Positions 24,209-30,401 of a stretch of DNA of 30,401 bases are shown here, piece by piece. A program made the position numbers and the translations under genes. The notes beneath the pieces are model-generated. The model made no database searches and was not told where the DNA came from. It was given only the letters and a program-made list of their open reading frames with translations. The stretch is from JAHQVK01 sp039819565 (lineage in GTDB: Bacteria; Myxococcota; Kuafuiibacteriia; Kuafuiibacteriales; Kuafuiibacteriaceae). Position 1 is the first letter of the stretch. Every line of letters starts with the position of its first letter. Location: positions 1 through 30,401 of the forward strand of contig JBCBRU010000029.1 of NCBI GenBank assembly GCA_039819565.1, given 5' to 3'.

Positions 24209-25525
24209 TCAGAGGCTCGCGAAGGCTTCCCGACTGAAGTTTCGCACGTTGGGGGAGGCACCGGAGTCGAGGACGAGGACGTCGTCCTCGATGCGGATGC
24301 CTCCATAGGGGCGAAGGGGATCGATTCGGTCCCACACGACAGACTCGCCGGCGGGGGAGGCGCGAAGCGGTTCGAGGAGCGCATCGATGAAGTACAAGCC
24401 TGGCTCGATAGTGAACACTTGTCCAGTTTCGATGTTCGCAGTATTTCTAAGCCAGGTATTCTCTTTGCGTGGCTGGGTTTTACGGCACCCGACGTCGTGG
24501 ACCTGAACGCCGAGGCTATGTCCGAGGCCGTGTGGGAAAAACACGCGCGTCAACCCCTCGCCCACGGCCGCCTCCGCCGAGCAGGTCACGAGGCCGTGCT
24601 CGACGAGAAGGCCCCCGAGAAGATCGTGGGTTTCGTCGTGGAGCGCCTCGTAGTTCTTCCCAACCTCGATCCGGCGACACACCTCCTTTTGCAGTCGGTC
24701 CATCCCCTCAATGAGGACCTCGAACTCGGGAGCGCTACCGGGGGCCGCGTAGGTCCGGGTAATGTCCGCGGCGTATCCCCTCACCTGGGCCCCGGCGTCC
24801 ACGAGGAGGCTCTGGGCCTCCGGCCGAACCCCGTAGTGATGATGATGGAGGACCGACGCGGCCTCTCCGAGGGCGACGATGCCCTGATAGGGAGCCTCGG
24901 CGTCGCTTTGCTCGATGGCCGCGAGGTACGTGAGGTGGAGCGCCAGCTCGTCTCTCCCCCCGGCCGCGAAAGCCTCTCGAATGGCGACATGTCCGCGCGC
25001 GGCGCGACGATTGGCTTGCGCGACGCACTCCACCTCGTACGGCGTCTTCTTCACTCGCGTGTCGTGGAGAGCCTCCACCAAAGTATGAGGGTTGATTCGG
25101 GCCTCGTCGAAACCGAGCTTGACACCGGAGGCGACCGTCTCGCCGATGAAAGCGGTCCCTGGCTTACGCGCAAAATCAGCGAGCCCCCCCAGGTCATCGA
25201 CCATCTCCACATCGAGGGCTTGAGCCACGAGCTCAGCATGGGGGGCTTCGAGCCGCTCCCAGAAGTCGGTTCGCCGCCGGGCGCACAGCCGGGCCGTCCG
25301 CCCCTTCTCGATAACGAGCGCAGACCCGGGCCACGGCCAGGGAACCCAATGCGAGAAGGCGGGAACAGGGCTGAATGGAAACTCGCGGTCATCGAATCGC
25401 GAATGCAGAACCAGATCCCCGGCGTGAATCACCAGCCGCTCGTATCCCGCATGCTCGAGCGCCTTGGTCGTTCGATCGACGAGGGTAGTGACGTGGGCCG
25501 AGTAGAGAGCGCTCAACTCCTTCAC
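24209..25525 (-). CDS. pepQ: Xaa-Pro dipeptidase (M24, PepQ-type)
   Basis: 438 aa. Cleaves X-Pro dipeptides in the cytoplasm using two metal ions. The metal ligands are D243 and D254 (LLVDAGAQVRGYAADITR), H336 (PHGLGHSLG), E374 (FTIEPGLYF) and E413 (GGIRIEDDV). They fall close to the same positions as in E. coli PepQ, including the insert before the first Glu that is PepQ-specific. The beginning (KELSALYSAHVTTLVDRT) aligns with the first residues of PepQ, so I use the GTG at 25525; a longer frame to 25630 would run into the divergent gloB leader. The region is complete, without frameshift. It ends about 180 bases from the nrd promoter region, with both on the minus strand. Confidence 0.93.
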   Translation of the reverse strand: MKELSALYSAHVTTLVDRTTKALEHAGYERLVIHAGDLVLHSRFDDREFPFSPVPAFSHWVPWPWPGSALVIEKGRTARLCARRRTDFWERLEAPHAELVAQALDVEMVDDLGGLADFARKPGTAFIGETVASGVKLGFDEARINPHTLVEALHDTRVKKTPYEVECVAQANRRAARGHVAIREAFAAGGRDELALHLTYLAAIEQSDAEAPYQGIVALGEAASVLHHHHYGVRPEAQSLLVDAGAQVRGYAADITRTYAAPGSAPEFEVLIEGMDRLQKEVCRRIEVGKNYEALHDETHDLLGGLLVEHGLVTCSAEAAVGEGLTRVFFPHGLGHSLGVQVHDVGCRKTQPRKENTWLRNTANIETGQVFTIEPGLYFIDALLEPLRASPAGESVVWDRIDPLRPYGGIRIEDDVLVLDSGASPNVRNFSREAFASL

Positions 25526-25635
25526 TCCAACACGATCGTTCCCCACGATCGGGTGGTCAAGGTAGCCTCGGGTCGATGCCTCACGCCGTCCGCGCCCCCA
25601 ACCCGCCTCGCCCCATCGCCGGAGGTGCACTCATC

Positions 25636-26442
25636 GTGCACCAAATCCCCTCTCTCGAAGACAACTTCATCTGGCTCGTGGTGTCCCCCGAGCGCAAGGA
25701 AGCCGCAGCCGTCGACGGTCCGGAGGCAGAACCAGTCCTCGCGGCGTGCAAGGACCTCGGCGTGCGCTTCACCACGATTCTCAACACCCACACCCATTGG
25801 GATCACGTCGGCATCAACGCGTCCCTCGGCGAGGCGATCGCCGAGCTGCGGGTGGTCGGCCCCGCTAAGGCGGCCGCGGACGTCCCGGGTATCAACGAGC
25901 CGGTCTCAGAGGGTGACCGCTTCGAGCTGTTCGGCGTCCCGGTCGAGGTCATGCTCACCGAGGGCCACATCGATGGCCATGTCAGCTATCGGGTCGAAGA
26001 GGCCCTCTTCTGCGGCGACACCCTCTTCGCGGGCGGATGCGGCTATCTCTTCGACGGACCTCCCGCGAAGATGCATGATAGCTTGCAGAGGCTCGCCGGC
26101 CTGCCGGAGGACACCCTCGTGTTCTGCGCTCACGAGTACACCCAGGACAACTTGCGCTTTGCGTGGTTCGTGGAGCCCGACAACGCCGCCCTGGCTGAGC
26201 GCATCCGCACGGACTGGGCCCGCCGAGGACGCGGCGAGGCCACCGTGCCCTCGACCATCGGACTGGAGCTCGCCACCAATCCTTTCATCCGCGCCGACCA
26301 ACCCACCATCCGAGAGACCTTGGCTCGGGCCCTGCCCGACCGGAGCCTTGCCGCTCCCGTCGATTGCTTCGCGGCCGCCCGAGCCCTAAAGGATCGGAAG
26401 GATCATCGAGCTCTCACAGACGCCGACCTGCCTATCGCCTAG
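25636..26442 (+). CDS. gloB: Hydroxyacylglutathione hydrolase (glyoxalase II)
   Basis: 268 aa. Hydrolyses S-lactoylglutathione to lactate and glutathione, the second step of methylglyoxal detoxification, in the cytoplasm. Metallo-beta-lactamase-fold ligands are H52, H54, D56 and H57 (THTHWDHVG), H111 (TEGHIDGHVSY), D128 (FCGDTLF) and H166 (CAHEYT). The EYTQDNLRFA and NPFIR motifs mark glyoxalase II rather than other beta-lactamase-fold enzymes. I chose the GTG at 25636: GGAGG (25621-25625) precedes it at 10 bases, and VHQIPSLEDNFIWLV matches the usual N-terminus; an ATG at 25576 would add 20 atypical residues. The 110 bases to pepQ form a divergent promoter region. Confidence 0.93.
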   Translation: MHQIPSLEDNFIWLVVSPERKEAAAVDGPEAEPVLAACKDLGVRFTTILNTHTHWDHVGINASLGEAIAELRVVGPAKAAADVPGINEPVSEGDRFELFGVPVEVMLTEGHIDGHVSYRVEEALFCGDTLFAGGCGYLFDGPPAKMHDSLQRLAGLPEDTLVFCAHEYTQDNLRFAWFVEPDNAALAERIRTDWARRGRGEATVPSTIGLELATNPFIRADQPTIRETLARALPDRSLAAPVDCFAAARALKDRKDHRALTDADLPIA

Positions 26443-27845
26443 CCATATTGTTCGACGAGGGCCCCGTACACGGCGCGGAGCCCCATCGCCTCTCCGCCCG
26501 CCGGGCGGCCCGGCTTGTCGTCCAGGTTCCATGCCATGACATCGACATGGCCCCAGGGGATCTCGGGATCAACGAAGCTCTGAAGAAACAGCGCCGCCGT
26601 AATGGCGCCGCCGTAGCTCCCCCCTACGTTGGAGAGGTCAGCAACCCGACTCTCCAGCTGTTTTCGATAGGGTGCGTGAAGAGGCATGCGCCAGTAGGGA
26701 TCTCGTGCAGCTCGACCGGCATCCAGGACACGTTGAGCGAGGTCGTCGGAGCTCGAGAAGAGTGCCGGGAGCTCCGTCCCCAGCGCCACTCGGGCGGCCC
26801 CGGTAAGGGTCGCGAAATCGAGGAGCACCTCAGGTTTTTCGCGGCTCGCCTCGGCCAACGCATCGCATAGGATGAGGCGCCCCTCAGCGTCCGTGTTCCC
26901 AACTTCGACAGTCAGCCCTTTGCGCGTGCGGATCACGTCCAGAGGACGAAAGGCGTTCCCGGACACGGCGTTCTCGACCGCCGGCACGAGCACCCGCAGT
27001 CGGACTCTGAGACCTCTCGACATAATGGCGTGGGCGAGGCCGAGAACGATGGCCGCCCCCCCCATATCTTTCTTCATGAGGAGCATGCCTGCCGCCGGCT
27101 TGAGGTCGAGTCCGCCGGAGTCGAAGCACACCCCCTTTCCGACCAGCGTCACTTTTGGATCCGCGGGCCGGCCCCATCGGAGGTCGATGAGACGCGGAGC
27201 GTCAGCGGCGGCTCTCCCTACCGTATGGATGGTTGGAAAGCCCTTCTCGAGGAGCTTGTCCCCGGTGGTGACGGTAACGCGGGCTCCGAACGCGCGGCCG
27301 AGTTTCTTGGCCTCATCCGCAAGCGCCGACGGCAGGAGGTCCTCAGCCGGCGTATTGATCAGATCTCGCCCCAGAAAGACGCCCTCGAGCTGACGGGTCA
27401 CTTCCGCGGAGACGCTCCGATCTGGCCATACCAGCTCGGGGCGGGTCTCTCCGAACGTCTTGTAGCGATCGAAACGATAGCTCGCGAGTCCCCAGCCGAG
27501 GGCGGCGGTGGCCGTATCCTCAGCAGGGAGACTTTCGTCGAAGGCGTAGCGGCCGGAAGGGAGCTTGCCGGGAAGAACGGCGTAGTCATAGGGGCCAGCC
27601 TGCTCCGGCACCCCGATCATGACGCCCGCAGGGGCTCCGTCGGCATCGGGGAGCACGACCACCTGACCAGGTTTCGCTTCGAAGCCGTGGAAGGCGGCCC
27701 ATGCGCGGGCACCGGGGGGCTTCTCCGCGAGCGCCTTCCCCGCGCGGGCGGCGGTTACGCAGGTCACGGGGAGGGTACGCCGATGGGCACGTGCAGCGAA
27801 GAACTTCACCTCGAGACTGTGCCGCGGTCCCTGCCAATCGTCCAC
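26439..27845 (-). CDS. Leucyl aminopeptidase (M17 family)
   Basis: 468 aa from the GTG at 27845 (V13 at 27809 is an alternative). Removes N-terminal residues from peptides in the cytoplasm with two Zn/Mn ions. The C-terminal catalytic domain carries K237, D242 (VGKGVCFDSGG), K249, D260 (KKDMGGAA), and the M17 signature NTDAEGRL (317-324; D319, E321, R323). It has the usual two-domain size, and the N-terminal domain (about 1-150) is divergent. The stop overlaps the stop of gloB at the palindrome CTAG. It is followed on the opposite strand by the DUF547 gene, whose start is 77 bases away. Confidence 0.92.
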   Translation of the reverse strand: MDDWQGPRHSLEVKFFAARAHRRTLPVTCVTAARAGKALAEKPPGARAWAAFHGFEAKPGQVVVLPDADGAPAGVMIGVPEQAGPYDYAVLPGKLPSGRYAFDESLPAEDTATAALGWGLASYRFDRYKTFGETRPELVWPDRSVSAEVTRQLEGVFLGRDLINTPAEDLLPSALADEAKKLGRAFGARVTVTTGDKLLEKGFPTIHTVGRAAADAPRLIDLRWGRPADPKVTLVGKGVCFDSGGLDLKPAAGMLLMKKDMGGAAIVLGLAHAIMSRGLRVRLRVLVPAVENAVSGNAFRPLDVIRTRKGLTVEVGNTDAEGRLILCDALAEASREKPEVLLDFATLTGAARVALGTELPALFSSSDDLAQRVLDAGRAARDPYWRMPLHAPYRKQLESRVADLSNVGGSYGGAITAALFLQSFVDPEIPWGHVDVMAWNLDDKPGRPAGGEAMGLRAVYGALVEQYG

Positions 27846-27922
27846 ACTTCGAAGGCCTGCCTCACCACCGAATTTTCAGGAGGCACTTTGCCCAGTCCAC
27901 GGTGCCTCGTACCCTGCCGCCG

Positions 27923-28840
27923 ATGTCGACGCGTACCCGCATCGCGCTGATCGCCGCGGTGACCTTCCTTAGCGCCGCGGCCCTCATGACGCCGCGACTC
28001 CTCGGCTTCCATACCGTACCGCTTCCTCGAGGGGCGCAGATCCCGTACGCCCTGAACGACTGGAGACAGACTCTCGCCACCGCGGTGCATCCAGGAGGGG
28101 TCGACTACGCCACCCTTCGCGAGCAACGGGACCCGCTCCTTCGGTTCGTGAAGGCCATGTCCACCCACGGCCCGAAGACAGCCCCGGACGCCTTCCCGAC
28201 GGAGCCCGAGCGGCTCGCCTATTATCTCAACGCCTATAACGCTCTCGTCCTTTACTCGGTCGTCGTGCATCAGCCTCCTTCGAGCATCCGGGACGTGCAT
28301 GGGCTCTTCGAGCCCGCACCTGGATTCGGGTTTTTCTATGCGCAGGGCTTCGAACTCGACGGCGAGCGGGTCAATCTCTATGACCTCGAAAACTCCACGA
28401 TCCGAAGCTTAGGCGACGCTCGAATTCACGCCGCCATCAACTGCGCGTCCGCATCCTGCCCGCCCCTACGCTCGGATCCGTTTCACGCGGCGCGACTGGA
28501 TGCCGAGCTCGACGCTGCGGCCCGAGACTGGCTGAGCAACGGAGCCCTGAGGATCGCGCCGGATGCTCTCGAACTCTCGGCCATCTTTGACTGGTACGCT
28601 GAAGACTTCGAAACCCACGCCCGAGCCCTGGGCGGCGAAGACACCATGGATTGGATCGATCACCACCTGAGCGGCGAGGCGCAGCTCTCCTTTCGTGCTG
28701 CGCGCTCGGCGGGGCGACCGGTGCGGTTCCTGCCCTACGACTGGAGTCTCAATCGCGTGCCCTCGGGGAGCGCGACCGCGACGACAGCTCTACACATCTG
28801 GCGGGCCCCAACCCGGGGCGTCCCGAACGACGGGACCTGA
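27923..28840 (+). CDS. DUF547-domain protein
   Basis: 305 aa from the ATG at 27923; an in-frame GTG at 27902 would add seven residues and lies closer to a GGAGG at 27879-27883, so the start is somewhat open. It begins with an N-terminal hydrophobic segment (IALIAAVTFLSAAALM) that is a signal anchor or signal peptide. The DUF547 motifs are clear: LAYYLNAYNALVLYSVV, HAAINCASASCPPLR and RFLPYDWSLN at the C-terminus. The paired Cys of the second motif (CASASC) are conserved in the family and could bind metal or form a disulfide. Its biochemical function is not known. It ends one base before the stop of the ArgB/ArgA fusion on the other strand. Confidence 0.87.
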   Translation: MSTRTRIALIAAVTFLSAAALMTPRLLGFHTVPLPRGAQIPYALNDWRQTLATAVHPGGVDYATLREQRDPLLRFVKAMSTHGPKTAPDAFPTEPERLAYYLNAYNALVLYSVVVHQPPSSIRDVHGLFEPAPGFGFFYAQGFELDGERVNLYDLENSTIRSLGDARIHAAINCASASCPPLRSDPFHAARLDAELDAAARDWLSNGALRIAPDALELSAIFDWYAEDFETHARALGGEDTMDWIDHHLSGEAQLSFRAARSAGRPVRFLPYDWSLNRVPSGSATATTALHIWRAPTRGVPNDGT

Positions 28841-28841
28841 G

Positions 28842-30176
28842 TCAGGTCCGGGCCGGCTCCCGAAACGTCGCGGGGAGGGACAGAGCTCTCTCCACGCAGG
28901 CAGAGGCAGCTCCGTAGCTGTCGAACCCGTACCAGAACACCACCCAGTCGCCGTCCTGGTAGCTTCCTTGAGCGTTTCGGAAATACCAGGGGTTCACGGG
29001 ATTGTCGGTGCGGGCGCGCCAGAACAGGCGCGGCTCATCCCCTCGGAGGCGACGCCACACCGACGCCCCCAACCCCTCCCCCTGAGCCGCTGCCGTCACC
29101 GCGAACTTATCGAGATAGGGCACGCCCATCCCCAGATCCACCACCACCGCCACCGCCCGGTAGTCGTCGGAGAGGTAGATTCGGTGGGCCTCTCGGTCCT
29201 CGAAGTAGCCGGGATGGAGCTGCTTGCCGAAGCAGGTCTCGAGGAGGCGACGGAGCCGTGGGCGATCCACCTCGTCGAAGCTGCGGTAGGCGTGCACCCG
29301 AACCCCCAACCTCACGAAAGTGCCCGCCCCCGTATGCGTGAAGAGCTCGCGGGCGAGCAAGCTGGGCGAAGTGAAGGACACCGAGCTCTCCGGAGGAAGC
29401 TCCATCAGCAGCTCGTATAGAGCTCCAAGCTCGGACTTGACGTCCGGCGAAAGCTCCGAGCTAGAAGCGAGGTCTTCGTAGTCTTCGGCGAGATTGACCG
29501 CCGATATGAGTCGCTCGTTCCTCCTCCGCAGACCACCTTGCGAACGAAGAAAGATGGTCTTGTGGGGCCGGAGGGTGCCCGCCAAGATTCGAGAGGCAGG
29601 GGCCGGGTCCAAGCTCAGAATCTGCCCCCCGTCCGTCTCCCCCAACGCCGATACAACCGGGACCGCGCCGGCGGCCAACGCCCAACGTAGGGGCTCCTCG
29701 TCGACCGTAACCGGTTGTCCGGCGAGTCCCAGTCGGCCGTCCAGGGCCTCGGCCCGAAACACCCCGGCGGTCAGTGAACGCGCCCGTACGCCGAGGTTTT
29801 CCAAGGCTTCGACGAGGTCGTTGTTGACTCGGAGGCTGATGCGCCGGGCTGTATCGAGGACCTCCGGGGTCATCACGCCCTGACCGTCCACGGTGGGGGA
29901 AATGATGCTTCGAGCTCGCAACCCCGCTTCGATCTGAGGCTGAGCTCCATGGACGACGATCGGCTGAAGCCCGACCTCGCCGAGGAAAGCAAGGGAGGAG
30001 GCCACATCCTCGAGGTTCTCGTCGAGGACTTCCCCAGCCACGTTGATGACGGCTGACTTGCGTCCGTCCGCGCCGTAGTGCTTCAGATACTGCTCAACCT
30101 CGGAGCGGCTGCCCAGGTTTCCGAGAAGACGCGCGATGATGGCCCGGGTCCGCAGGTCCACCGCGCGAACATACAC
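28842..30176 (-). CDS. N-acetylglutamate synthase, ArgB/ArgA-type fusion with altered kinase site
   Basis: 444 aa from the GTG at 30176 (V6 at 30161 is also possible), close to the length of the Xanthomonas bifunctional N-acetylglutamate synthase/kinase. N-terminal amino-acid-kinase fold (about 1-290), then a GNAT acetyltransferase domain (about 295-440) with YLDKFAVTAAAQGEGLG (acetyl-CoA loop, 354-370), RLFWRARTDNPVNPWYF and WVVFWYGF, all typical of this vertebrate-like synthase type. It makes N-acetylglutamate, the first step of arginine synthesis. The kinase half reads INVAGEVL where an active kinase has a Lys-Gly-Gly motif (Asn45), and VVHGAQPQI with Gln79 where Gly is normal. So it may be synthase only, with a separate ArgB elsewhere. 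That reading is inference. Confidence 0.85.
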   Translation of the reverse strand: MYVRAVDLRTRAIIARLLGNLGSRSEVEQYLKHYGADGRKSAVINVAGEVLDENLEDVASSLAFLGEVGLQPIVVHGAQPQIEAGLRARSIISPTVDGQGVMTPEVLDTARRISLRVNNDLVEALENLGVRARSLTAGVFRAEALDGRLGLAGQPVTVDEEPLRWALAAGAVPVVSALGETDGGQILSLDPAPASRILAGTLRPHKTIFLRSQGGLRRRNERLISAVNLAEDYEDLASSSELSPDVKSELGALYELLMELPPESSVSFTSPSLLARELFTHTGAGTFVRLGVRVHAYRSFDEVDRPRLRRLLETCFGKQLHPGYFEDREAHRIYLSDDYRAVAVVVDLGMGVPYLDKFAVTAAAQGEGLGASVWRRLRGDEPRLFWRARTDNPVNPWYFRNAQGSYQDGDWVVFWYGFDSYGAASACVERALSLPATFREPART

Positions 30177-30219
30177 GTTGGGACGGGACCGACAAGAGAC
30201 TGCTGCTAGGCTTCGCTCG

Positions 30220-30401
30220 ATGGCCCGAGCGCCGCGCCCCCTCCCCTTGCTGCCCCTCGCAGCCCTCCTCGGTTTGCTGATGGTGATCGGCCTCACGGTC
30301 GGGCCGTCCGGCTTGGGGCTTTCTGAACTGGTCGGCCTCGTGAGGGGGGAAGCGCCCGCCCATGTCTGGGCCATCGTTGTCCAGGTGCGGCTGCCTCGCA
30401 T
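30220..30401 (+). CDS. FecCD-family ABC transporter permease, 5' part (gene leaves the window)
   Basis: I translated from the ATG at 30220 to the window end; 60 codons are visible and open. The N-terminus MARAPRPLPLLPLAALL is followed by a hydrophobic helix (about 8-25), GPSGLGLSELVGLV, then HVWAIVVQVRLPR. The last motif (IVxxxRLPR) and the helix before it are characteristic of the FecCD/BtuC permease family for siderophore, heme or B12 import. The ATG has an AGG about 11 bases upstream. It is divergent from the ArgB/ArgA gene, with 43 bases between starts. The ligand is unknown. Partner genes (binding protein, ATPase) would be expected just beyond the window. Confidence 0.8.
   Translation, partial: MARAPRPLPLLPLAALLGLLMVIGLTVGPSGLGLSELVGLVRGEAPAHVWAIVVQVRLPR

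Noticed and set aside
24089..26389. A 766-residue plus-strand open frame.
   Set aside because: It is antisense to pepQ and out of frame with gloB, which both have complete catalytic residues.
27701..27922. An N-terminal extension of the DUF547 protein to 27701.
   Set aside because: The extension overlaps the leucyl aminopeptidase on the other strand and has no signal; the hydrophobic N-terminus starts right after the ATG at 27923.

Overview
The window is GC-rich and gene-dense. It looks like chromosomal DNA from a free-living Gram-negative bacterium, most likely a myxobacterium or relative (Myxococcota / former Deltaproteobacteria). This placement is an inference from gene content: lipoproteins with HEAT, PEGA and coiled-coil regions, a hybrid kinase and a response regulator with degenerate NtrC-type features, a fused ArgB/ArgA-type protein, class Ia ribonucleotide reductase, and a TonB-dependent receptor. 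I see no rRNA, tRNA, CRISPR array, insertion sequence or prophage. Many genes are 1-20 bases apart or overlap.

Layout. (1) 1-2251, minus strand: a lipid kinase cut by the window edge and a response regulator with a degenerate sigma-54 ATPase domain. (2) 2526-7424, plus strand: a tight run of Smr-domain protein, DgkA-type lipid kinase with an extra membrane module, a KAS III-like enzyme with an altered catalytic triad, and a three-PAS hybrid histidine kinase. (3) 7439-7981, minus strand: a thioredoxin-fold lipoprotein whose reading frame contains an in-frame TGA exactly where the first Cys of a CxxC motif belongs, followed by a bacterial SECIS-like hairpin. I read this as a selenoprotein (UxxC). 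It is divergent from a PEGA-domain membrane protein (8040-9167). (4) 9182-10852, minus: HEAT-repeat lipoprotein. (5) 11003-15513, plus: glutamate dehydrogenase, then a likely envelope operon of a membrane-anchored TPR-like protein, a zinc amidase with three novel C-terminal repeats, and a coiled-coil lipoprotein. (6) 20131-15630, minus: a three-gene operon of HTTM/VKGC-like membrane protein, FecA-type TonB receptor and alpha/beta hydrolase. (7) 23878-20368, minus: nrdA-nrdB with a promoter overlapped by an NrdR-box-like site, and strong hairpins downstream. (8) 24209-28840: pepQ (minus), gloB (plus), leucyl aminopeptidase (minus), DUF547 protein (plus). (9) 28842-30176, minus: ArgB/ArgA fusion whose kinase half looks inactive; divergent from it at 30220 a FecCD-type ABC permease begins and runs off the window.

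How the genes fit together. Metabolic genes (gdhA, N-acetylglutamate synthase, two peptidases, glyoxalase II, ribonucleotide reductase) are mixed with envelope and signalling genes. Two iron/corrinoid-type uptake components, the TonB receptor and the FecCD permease, lie about 11 kb apart. The most notable items are the predicted selenoprotein, the HTTM-TonB receptor-hydrolase operon, the degenerate enhancer-binding protein and the repeat region of the amidase.
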